From the NCBI GenBank assembly GCA_004293675.1, contig READ01000030.1:1-64000 (forward strand): a stretch of DNA of 64,000 nt. The letters are read 5' to 3'. Every line of letters starts with the position of its first letter. Position 1 is the first letter of the stretch. Positions 54,328-64,000 of this stretch are shown here, in pieces. The notes beneath the pieces were generated by a model, which saw only the letters and a list, made by a program, of their open reading frames with translations, was not told the DNA's origin and did no database searches. This stretch comes from Betaproteobacteria bacterium. Its GTDB lineage: Bacteria > Pseudomonadota > Gammaproteobacteria > Burkholderiales > Casimicrobiaceae. The translations under genes and the position numbers were made by a program.

Positions 54328-55656
54328 TTATGGCGCGAGGGTCGTGATGCCACAGCTCGTGTTGAGGTGATCGCGCATCGCAGCCCAGGTGTTTCGCGTA
54401 GCGGTGCCCGTGGCCGCGTTGCTCACGGCAGTGCCGCCCACTAATCGAAGCGCTCGGGTTAAGAGCACCCCGTCTGTCGTCAATCGCGCCGCGCCATCAC
54501 CGTCAACATCAAGCGCACAGCCGGACGCCGCGACGAACTGCGGTGTGAATTGGTTGCTTGGCCCTTGACCGTGACCCGTCTGGCCAAATTCGCCCCAGCC
54601 CCAGCAGCGCAGATAGCCGGTGGATAGCTTGGCGCAGGTGAAATCGTTGCCGGCGGCGATTCCAGTGACGGTGTTGGCCGGATTGGAGCCCACGCCTTTG
54701 GTGTCCGTCGGCTGCAGCGATTGTCCGGTGCTGCCGTTGCCGAGCTGTCCGACGGCGTTAAAACCCCAGCATCGCACCGTGCCATTGCTGAGCCGCGCGC
54801 AGCTGTGATAGGCCCCTGCGGCGACCTGAGCGACGGTGGAAAGATTGGGCACAACCATTGGCGCGGCTGAGTCGGTGGTGTTGCCCGTGCCTAGCTGACC
54901 GGCGGCGTTTGATCCCCAGCATTTGAGTGTGTTCGTGCCATTGAGTGAACAGGTGTGCGAGTAGCCAGCGCTTAGCGTGCTGGCGTCGCCAAGCCCCGGA
55001 ACAATCGTTGGTGAGTTGCGCGAAATGGTGGTGCCGTCGCCCAGCTGGCCGTCATCGTTTTTGCCCCAGCACTGAACATTGCCAACACCTCGGCGAACGC
55101 AGGTGTGATTGTTCCCGACAGCTAAATGCGTACCCGAGTTCGTGATCGAGAACGGTACGCCGCTGTTCGTGTTCGTGCCGTTGCCGAGTTGCCCAAAACC
55201 GTTGCCGCCCCAACAGATCACGCCGCCGCCCGCTTCGAGCACGCAGGTATGCTGTCCACCAGCGCCAACCGCAACCACGGCGACTGGCCCCGCCACGTCG
55301 ACGGGCGTCAGTCGGTTGGCAAACGTGCCGTCTCCAAGCGCGCCATAACCGCCATACCCCCAGCATCGCACCGCGCCGGTGTCGAGTACGGCGCAGCTGT
55401 GAAAGACGCCCGCGGCCACTTGAGTGGCGTTGGTGATGCCCACTACCTGCGTGGGAACCATGCTGTCGAATGTTGTGCCGTTGCCGAGCTGACCTTGGGT
55501 GTTTTTCCCCCAACAGTGGACGGCGCCAGTCGTGGCTACAGCGCAAGCGTGCGTGTCGCCGGTTGCGACTTGGTTGTAGGTCTGCGCGTTGAGGACGTTT
55601 GAAAACAGCGCAATGATCCAGCCAACCCATAGCGATACAGAGAGGATTTTTTTCAT
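54328..55656 (-). CDS. secreted RCC1-repeat protein with dockerin-like C-terminus
   Basis: The 442-residue protein has a signal peptide (MKKILSVSLWVGWIIALFS, cleavage near NAQT) and exactly seven RCC1-type repeats (CWGKNTQGQLG, CWGYGGYGALG, CWGGNGFGQLG, CWGKNDDGQLG, CWGSNAAGQLG, CWGFNAVGQLG, CWGWGEFGQTG), enough for one seven-bladed propeller. A C-terminal unit of about 60 residues (CALDVDGDGAARLTTDGVLLTR ... HLNTSCGI) has a dockerin-like calcium loop. Its ATG overlaps the stop of the preceding paralogue (ATGA), so the two form an operon. Two cysteines per blade suggest disulfides in the periplasm or outside. The binding partner is unknown. Confidence 0.85.
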   Translation of the reverse strand: MKKILSVSLWVGWIIALFSNVLNAQTYNQVATGDTHACAVATTGAVHCWGKNTQGQLGNGTTFDSMVPTQVVGITNATQVAAGVFHSCAVLDTGAVRCWGYGGYGALGDGTFANRLTPVDVAGPVAVVAVGAGGQHTCVLEAGGGVICWGGNGFGQLGNGTNTNSGVPFSITNSGTHLAVGNNHTCVRRGVGNVQCWGKNDDGQLGDGTTISRNSPTIVPGLGDASTLSAGYSHTCSLNGTNTLKCWGSNAAGQLGTGNTTDSAAPMVVPNLSTVAQVAAGAYHSCARLSNGTVRCWGFNAVGQLGNGSTGQSLQPTDTKGVGSNPANTVTGIAAGNDFTCAKLSTGYLRCWGWGEFGQTGHGQGPSNQFTPQFVAASGCALDVDGDGAARLTTDGVLLTRALRLVGGTAVSNAATGTATRNTWAAMRDHLNTSCGITTLAP

Positions 55657-57017
55657 GGCTTCAGCCCCACAACGCCGCAGGCGCGCTCAAGAAACAATCG
55701 AATTTGCGCCCACGTCGTTCGGGTGGCGTCGACGCCAAGCGCGCCCGCCGTAACGTTGGTCCCGGTAAGACCCGCCAGCACGCGAGTTGCGATCACTCCG
55801 TCGGTGGCCGCGTTGATCGCACCATCGCCGTCAATGTCGAGCTCACACTTTGGCGCAGTGTAGAGCGGCGCGCGCTCGGCGCTCGTGGGGCCCCATTCGC
55901 CGTTGCCCAGTTGGCCAAACGTGTTGCGGCCCCAGCACTTGGCGCTGCCGCCGTCGATCAGCGCGCAGGTGTGTTGGCGACCGGCGGTAACGGCGATGAA
56001 GTTGTCGTAACCTAGAACGCGAACAGGGCTCAGCGAGTTGAGCGTTTCGCCGTTGCCCAGACGTCCGTCGCCGCCGTTGCCCCAACATCGCAGCTCGCCC
56101 GGCCCGAGCGTCAATCGCGCGCAGGTGTGAATCTCTCCGCCCGCGACTTGACTGGCCGCGTTGATGCCTTGTGATTGCACCGGCAAGTTGCGAGCGGATG
56201 TTGTTGTGTCACCGAGCAAGCCGTTGGTGTTGGAGCCCCAGCAGTACACCGAGCCGCTGTAGGTCGCGCAGGTGTGATGCCAACCCGCATCGATTGCCGT
56301 GGCTACGAAACTTGAAATCTCGACCGGCGCGTTGCGATTGACAAACGTGCCGTCCCCGAGCGCGCCGAAATTGTTGTAGCCCCAACAGCGAACGCGATTG
56401 TTGGCGAGCAGGGCACAGGTGTGGAGCATTCCCGCGCTAATAGCGATGGCGTTAGTGATCCCCACGACATCGAGTGCGCTGAGGCTGGAGAATGCTGTGC
56501 TGCCGGCCCCCAGTTCTCCATCGGCGTTGTAGCCCCAGCATTTGATGGTGCCGCCAGCGATGAGCGCACAGCTGTGATCGCCTCCGGCAGCCACGGCGAC
56601 GGCGTTGCTGATTCCCACGACTTGAACCGGTACAGCGTTGGCTGCGGTGCTGCCGTCGCCGAGCTGCCCGCGGAAGTTGTAGCCCCAGCAGCGGACCGTT
56701 CCATTTTTGAGCGCGGCACAATTGTGCTCGCGACCGGCTGCAATTTGCGCGGCGGTGCTGATATTGAGCACGCGAATTGCGCGCCCACTTTCGTCGCCGA
56801 CGAGCGCCGTCGTGTTACCCAACTGCCCGCGAAAGTTGTCGCCCCAACAGTGCACGCCACCACTATCGAGCAGCGCGCATGTATGGTTTTCTCCAGCGGA
56901 AATTTGGGTGTAGGGTTGCGCGTTTGTCCCAGCAACGAAGAGCGAGAAAAGCAGCGCGCCCAATGGGGCAAGCCAACGCGTTGGACAGAGTTGCGAATCA
57001 AATGGATGGTTTGGCAT
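55653..57017 (-). CDS. secreted RCC1-repeat protein with dockerin-like C-terminus, paralogue
   Basis: From ATG 57017 (signal peptide with hydrophobic core WLAPLGALLFSLFVAGTNAQ) the protein has 454 residues; the frame extends to 57101 without similarity. It holds seven RCC1-type repeats (CWGDNFRGQLG, CWGYNFRGQLG, CWGYNADGELG, CWGYNNFGALG, CWGSNTNGLLG, CWGNGGDGRLG, CWGRNTFGQLG) and a C-terminal dockerin-like unit (CELDIDGDGAINAATDGVIATR). It is about as similar to the downstream paralogue as to repeats of the giant protein at 29208-35705, so gene duplication and array growth within the genome are likely. First gene of a two-gene operon. Confidence 0.85.
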   Translation of the reverse strand: MPNHPFDSQLCPTRWLAPLGALLFSLFVAGTNAQPYTQISAGENHTCALLDSGGVHCWGDNFRGQLGNTTALVGDESGRAIRVLNISTAAQIAAGREHNCAALKNGTVRCWGYNFRGQLGDGSTAANAVPVQVVGISNAVAVAAGGDHSCALIAGGTIKCWGYNADGELGAGSTAFSSLSALDVVGITNAIAISAGMLHTCALLANNRVRCWGYNNFGALGDGTFVNRNAPVEISSFVATAIDAGWHHTCATYSGSVYCWGSNTNGLLGDTTTSARNLPVQSQGINAASQVAGGEIHTCARLTLGPGELRCWGNGGDGRLGNGETLNSLSPVRVLGYDNFIAVTAGRQHTCALIDGGSAKCWGRNTFGQLGNGEWGPTSAERAPLYTAPKCELDIDGDGAINAATDGVIATRVLAGLTGTNVTAGALGVDATRTTWAQIRLFLERACGVVGLKP

Positions 57018-57204
57018 GGGAGCGAACCTAGCGCGCAGAGTGTCGACACCTCTTAAAGCGACGATTTGCAAATCTGGATCATTCCGCCATTGACAACACA
57101 AGTGCTGCGCGAGTGATCGCGCGTAGGGTAGTGCGCTCGCGGCGAGTCAACGCTTGCCTGTTGGTGCGACGCGACGCCAGAGTCTATTAGCTTTGTCTCA
57201 AATT

Positions 57205-57288
57205 GCCTTATTAAATATGGCGTAAAGCAATTTACAGTTGTTAGTCGACAATATTCCCAAATTCATTTAATGCCATATTTCATAGGGC
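57205..57288. repeat. paired AT-rich palindromes (67-bp register)
   Basis: The left unit is GCCTTATTAAATATGGC (57205-57221), the right unit GCCATATTTCATAGGGC (57272-57288). Starts are exactly 67 bp apart. It lies in the 388-base divergent region between the RCC1 operon and fadD. Confidence 0.65.
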
Positions 57289-57405
57289 ACTAGTGACCAT
57301 AGCTGATATCAGAAATCTACTGCGGGTGTGTTGTCGGTTCGGTCGGGCAAACACGGCGTCAAATCCGCCACGCTCTGCCTACAATCGAGCGCAGGAGAGA
57401 ACACT

Positions 57406-59115
57406 ATGACCCATTCCGCACTTCAACGTCCTTGGCTCGCTCAGTACCCCGACGCGATTTCGCCCGAAATTGATGTCAGCGCTTTCTCAAGCCTTGCCGA
57501 CATGGTCGAGCAGGCGATGACAGAGCACGCCTCGCGCGTTGCCTTTCATTGCAGCGGTTCGGAGTTCACGTATGCCGAATTGGATCGGCTCAGCGCGGCG
57601 TTCGCGTCGCATCTCCAAGCCCATGGCTTCAAGCGCGGCGACCGATTCGCGCTGATGATGCCCAACATCTTGCAGTATCCCATCGCCTTAATGGGATGTT
57701 TGCGATTGGGTGTCACGGTCGTGAACTGCAATCCGCTGTACACGCCACGCGAGCTCGAACATCAGCTCAAAGATTCAGGCGCCAAAGGCATTCTTGTTAT
57801 CGAAAATTTCGCGGACGTGCTGCAAGAGGTAATCGACAAGACCGACGTCTCCCACGTGATCGTCACGGGGCTCGGTGACCGACTGAGTTGGTGGAAAGGC
57901 CCAGGGCTGAACTTCCTCGTGCGCCACGTCGCAAAGCTGGTGCCCGAATTCAAATTCGGAGCCGCAATCCGATTCAACGCAGCACTCGGTGAGGGCGCTG
58001 GCAAAACGTTCACTCGCGAGACACTGACGCAAGACGACATTGCGTTTTTGCAATACACCGGCGGCACCACGGGCGTCTCAAAAGGCGCGATTCTCAATCA
58101 CAAAAATATCATCGCCAACGTATTGCAATGCCGCTCATGGCTATTTGGTTTTCAGCAGGACAAGCGCGACGAATGCATTGTCGCTGCGCTGCCGCTCTAT
58201 CACATCTTTGCCCTCTCGGCGTGTACCTTTGTGTACGTCACCATCGGTGCCAAGATCGTGCTCATCACTAACCCGCGCGACGTTCCAGCATTCGTTCGCA
58301 CGCTTAAAGAGCATCGCTTTACGGTGTTGCCAGGAGTGAACACGCTCTTCACTGCTCTGATGAATCACGAAGATTTTGCATCGCTCGATTTCTCGTCGCT
58401 GCGCTACGGTTTAGGCGGCGGCATGGCCGTGCAACGTGCAACCGCAGAAGAGTGGCAGCGCGTCACCGGAACGCCGCTGATCGAGGCGTACGGTCTCACA
58501 GAAACCTCACCGGGCGCGACCATTAACACCATAACGGACGCCGGCTACAACGGCTCAATCGGTCTGCCCATTCCGTCAACTGAAGTGCGACTTCGTCGCG
58601 ATGACAACTCATGGATCGCGCTCGATGATTTCGAAAGCGCCGGGGAAATTTGCATCCGCGGCCCGCAAGTCATGCAGGGCTACTACAACCGACCCGATGA
58701 AACCGCCAAAGTGCTGGATGCCGAGGGCTGGTTGTCCACGGGCGACGTGGGAAAAATGGACGGCAAAGGCTTCTTCTACATCGTTGATCGCAAAAAGGAC
58801 ATGATTCTCGTCTCGGGATTCAACGTCTATCCCAATGAGATCGAAGGCGTTGTCGCCATGCACTCGGGTGTCCTCGAGGCCGCAGCAATCGGTGTACCGG
58901 ATGGAAAGTCTGGCGAAGTGGTGAAAGTATTTGTGGTGCGAAAAGACCCGGCGCTCACATCTGCCCAGCTACTGGCGCACTGCCGCGAGCAGCTCACCGG
59001 CTACAAAATTCCGAAATTTGTCGAGTTCCGAAACGAACTACCGAAGACAAACGTTGGAAAAATTCTGCGTCGAGAGCTTCGCGACGAAGAGATCCGTCGA
59101 AAGGCGGCGGCGTAG
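57406..59115 (+). CDS. fadD: long-chain fatty acid-CoA ligase
   Basis: ATG 57406 is preceded by GCAGGAGAG and gives 569 residues, close to FadD of E. coli; the upstream in-frame extension to 57328 is not conserved. It is an adenylate-forming enzyme with YTGGTTGVSKG at 217-227, the FACS region (GWLSTGDVGKMDGKGFFYIVDRKKDMILVSGFNVYPNEIEGVV) and the C-terminal KTNVGKILRREL with the catalytic lysine. It activates imported fatty acids to acyl-CoA at the inner membrane. Single gene; poly-T runs follow its stop. Confidence 0.93.
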   Translation: MTHSALQRPWLAQYPDAISPEIDVSAFSSLADMVEQAMTEHASRVAFHCSGSEFTYAELDRLSAAFASHLQAHGFKRGDRFALMMPNILQYPIALMGCLRLGVTVVNCNPLYTPRELEHQLKDSGAKGILVIENFADVLQEVIDKTDVSHVIVTGLGDRLSWWKGPGLNFLVRHVAKLVPEFKFGAAIRFNAALGEGAGKTFTRETLTQDDIAFLQYTGGTTGVSKGAILNHKNIIANVLQCRSWLFGFQQDKRDECIVAALPLYHIFALSACTFVYVTIGAKIVLITNPRDVPAFVRTLKEHRFTVLPGVNTLFTALMNHEDFASLDFSSLRYGLGGGMAVQRATAEEWQRVTGTPLIEAYGLTETSPGATINTITDAGYNGSIGLPIPSTEVRLRRDDNSWIALDDFESAGEICIRGPQVMQGYYNRPDETAKVLDAEGWLSTGDVGKMDGKGFFYIVDRKKDMILVSGFNVYPNEIEGVVAMHSGVLEAAAIGVPDGKSGEVVKVFVVRKDPALTSAQLLAHCREQLTGYKIPKFVEFRNELPKTNVGKILRRELRDEEIRRKAAA

Positions 59116-59216
59116 AGAAGTTTTTTTGCTTTTTTTCCAGATTTTTTTTCAAAAAGTTTTGTATCCCTTGCATGCTGCGCCTCAGCGGCGAGCCCTGCCT
59201 AAATTTTGACCGCAGA

Positions 59217-59237
59217 TTTGCCTAAACTTTAGGCAAA
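59217..59237. promoter_or_regulatory. 21-bp perfect palindrome upstream of the rRNA promoter
   Basis: Arms TTTGCCTAAA and TTTAGGCAAA flank a single C at 59227. A further half-site (GCCTAAATTTT) is at 59207. It lies about 27 bases before the -35 box of the candidate rRNA promoter, a typical activator or repressor position. The binding protein is unknown. Confidence 0.5.
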
Positions 59238-59263
59238 AATTACGTGAATTTGGGTGTGTGGAG

Positions 59264-59292
59264 TTGCAAAGCTGAAATAGGTGTGACATAAT
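59264..59292 (+). promoter_or_regulatory. candidate rRNA operon promoter
   Basis: TTGCAA at 59264-59269 and CATAAT at 59287-59292 are separated by 17 bases, with TG before the -10. It lies about 440 bases before the 16S gene in a non-coding leader, as expected for an rrn promoter. Confidence 0.6.
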
Positions 59293-59392
59293 TTCTGTCT
59301 TCGCTCGAGAAACAAATCGAAAGAAGCCGCGAATTGACTGACTGATGTTAAGGCGAAAGCTGAAGCGGGGTTGAGTTGATAAGTGAAACTGG

Positions 59393-59453
59393 CGCGGGGT
59401 GGAGCAGTCTGGCAGCTCGTCGGGCTCATAACCCGAAGGTCGAAGGTTCAAAT
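59393..59453 (+). pseudogene. truncated tRNA-fMet(CAU) in the rRNA leader
   Basis: Sixty-one bases match the 5' part of initiator tRNA: CGCGGGGTGGAGCAGTC, the D-arm, anticodon stem-loop GGGCTCATAACCC with anticodon CAU and its GGG/CCC stem typical of initiators, the variable loop, and the first half of the T-arm (GGTTCAAAT). The remaining T-stem and the 3' acceptor strand with CCA, about 16 bases, are missing and replaced by TGATCGCAAGG. It cannot form a complete tRNA. Confidence 0.8.
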
Positions 59454-59511
59454 TGATCGCAAGGAAATGATTTCTCTTGGAATTGCTGGAAAGCAGTTTC
59501 GGGTGGGATCG

Positions 59512-59527
59512 ACGCTCTTTAATAATT
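59512..59527 (+). promoter_or_regulatory. rRNA leader boxA (antitermination site)
   Basis: CGCTCTTTAATAATTA matches the boxA consensus TGCTCTTTAA followed by an A/T run. It lies about 205 bases upstream of 16S and would load Nus factors. Confidence 0.6.
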
Positions 59528-59732
59528 AGGACAACCGAAAACGTGTAGGTACTTTTTTGGGTGTAGCGCTGACTCTCTAGGTCAGTCGTGAGCTTAAGAG
59601 GTGCATACATGAGATGGGGAGACTTGCTTGGGGCTCGGATGGGGTTTTGCTAAACCTTACAGAGGATGACCTGAGTTCAAGTCGATGAACCGTTAAGTGT
59701 TTTTTGAGTAAATTTTGAAATTAGCAGGTATT

Positions 59733-61148
<1,416 letters not shown>

Positions 61149-61337
61149 GAGCAAACGTGCCTCTAAAGACGGTGGTTGAGATGAAATGAAGCAGCTACTG
61201 CAAAGTGGCGAAGTTCAGGGATTCCAATCAACGAACTCTTAGAAGTGCCTACTCGTTTCGGTTGTTCTGTATTAGAGATTAGCGTTGGCTTACGTGGCGC
61301 AATAGCGCGCATGTGAGCCTGTATCTGTTCCCTGAAT

Positions 61338-61413
61338 GGGGGATTAGCTCAGCTGGGAGAGCACCTGCTTTGCAAGCAGGGGGTCGTCGGTTCGATCCCG
61401 TCATCCTCCACCA
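61338..61413 (+). tRNA. tRNA-Ala(UGC)
   Basis: Seventy-six bases with acceptor stem GGGGGAT/ATCCTCC, D-loop AGCTGGGAGA, anticodon loop TTTGCAA (anticodon UGC), T-arm GTCGGTTCGATCCCGTC-like and encoded CCA. It lies in the 16S-23S spacer and precedes tRNA-Ile, the reverse of the usual order. Confidence 0.97.
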
Positions 61414-61447
61414 CTCATTCGCATTGGTTGTGTTAGAGGGTTTCATC

Positions 61448-61524
61448 GGGTCTTTAGCTCAGCTGGTTAGAGCACCGTCTTGATAAGGCGGGGGTCGATG
61501 GTTCGAGTCCATCAAGACCCACCA
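61448..61524 (+). tRNA. tRNA-Ile(GAU)
   Basis: Seventy-seven bases with acceptor stem GGGTCTT/AAGACCC, anticodon loop TTGATAA (anticodon GAU), T-arm with GGTTCGAGTCC and encoded CCA. It follows tRNA-Ala after 34 bases. Confidence 0.97.
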
Positions 61525-61547
61525 CAAGCACCCACGGTGCGGGTTGA

Positions 61548-61590
61548 AGCGGGAAGCGGGAAGCGGGGAGCAGAAAGCAGAAGTCGCAAC
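61548..61590 (+). repeat. short GGGAAGC tandem repeats in the rRNA spacer
   Basis: GAAGCGGGAAGCGGG and related AGCAGAAAGCAGAAG units run for about 40 bases after tRNA-Ile. They have no recognised function. Confidence 0.5.
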
Positions 61591-61695
61591 AGCTATCAGG
61601 TTTCATTGATTGAATCGTCCAAAGCAAACGGGGCGAGAACAAATCAGTCGAGAAACCTGATAACTGTCGATACGTTACGTATAAACGGTTGTCTC

Positions 61696-61711
61696 TGATC
61701 TTTAAAAATTT
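61696..61711 (+). promoter_or_regulatory. spacer boxA upstream of 23S
   Basis: TGATCTTTAAAAATTT resembles boxA and lies about 240 bases before the 23S gene, the usual place for the second antitermination site. Confidence 0.55.
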
Positions 61712-61952
61712 GGAAGAAGTTTGTTCACGCTCGTTGATGAGACGAGATGTGGACATGGGTATAGATTGTATTTTTGATACGTCGATACCAGCGTACCTAG
61801 ACCGAATCGGGTGAAAGCTTGATGGAGTCTCCGCTGGGTTGAAGGTTTGGCGTATCAAGTTCTCATACACACCTATGACGCGGTGCTGTTGTTTGGAATG
61901 CGCGATGTTGAAAAACAAAACGTGATTCAGGTGATGGTGTTTGAGCGTTATA

Positions 61953-64000
<2,048 letters not shown>

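Noticed and set aside
1904-57288. CRISPR-like reading of the paired palindromes (repeat plus spacer near 67 bp)
   Set aside because: Only two units occur per locus, the 17-bp units are degenerate, loci are scattered, and no cas gene is in the window.
59116-59160. Terminator after fadD
   Set aside because: There are several T-runs but no convincing GC-rich stem before them.

Overview
The window looks like a chromosomal segment of a betaproteobacterium, most likely Burkholderiales. The reasons are the order rpoE-rseA-rseB-degP-lepA-lepB-DUF4845-rnc-era-recO-acpS-nagZ, two Bug-type tricarboxylate-binding proteins, DUF192 and YciO genes, and rRNA sequence of betaproteobacterial type. Base composition is moderately GC-rich, with AT-rich intergenic islands. 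All calls come from reading the sequence; no database was searched.

Layout. 0-2 kb: a GNAT acetyltransferase and a secreted DUF2807 protein. 2-8.6 kb: a TetR regulator with two palindromic operators at its own start, followed by a complete tripartite RND efflux system (outer-membrane lipoprotein, membrane fusion protein, pump). 8.6-20.4 kb: a housekeeping mixture (RecQ, a PrpE-type acyl-CoA synthetase, a small lipoprotein overlapping a prolyl 4-hydroxylase-like oxygenase, SrkA-like kinase, chalcone-isomerase-like protein, YciO, a CysB-like regulator, a Bcr/CflA transporter, DUF192), with palindromic repeats and a MITE-like inverted-repeat element between genes. 20.6-23.5 kb: a broken SBBP beta-propeller gene. 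23.7-28.8 kb: two Bug proteins, a LysR regulator, hydroxypyruvate isomerase and tartronate semialdehyde reductase, which fits uptake of a carboxylate and a glyoxylate/glycerate route. 29.2-35.7 kb: one giant secreted RCC1-repeat protein. 36-39 kb: an unusual ABC exporter half and an asparaginase. 39-50.5 kb: the sigma-E envelope-stress and translation/processing cluster. 50.9-57 kb: an ECF sigma factor and Ser/Thr kinase pair, convergent with a two-gene operon of smaller RCC1-repeat proteins. 57.4-59.1 kb: FadD. 59.2-64 kb: an rRNA operon (16S, tRNA-Ala, tRNA-Ile, 23S cut by the window end).

Three themes stand out. First, four secreted beta-propeller proteins (three RCC1, one SBBP) share a dockerin-like calcium-loop domain at the C-terminus, and the RCC1 repeats come in sets of 7 or 14. 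Second, there are several repeat families. The most striking is an AT-rich 17-bp palindrome found as pairs whose starts lie 67 bp apart in five different intergenic regions. Another is a GTAGGCG...CGCCTAC hairpin read through in frame inside a protein gene. Third, the rRNA operon as written lacks four internal segments that are present in essentially all bacterial rRNAs (16S helix 21 and most of helix 44; 23S around H45 and H70-H71), carries a truncated tRNA-fMet in its leader, and has the two spacer tRNAs in the order Ala-Ile. The rRNA is therefore either a degenerate copy or a consensus/assembly error, and should not be used as a phylogenetic marker without checking.
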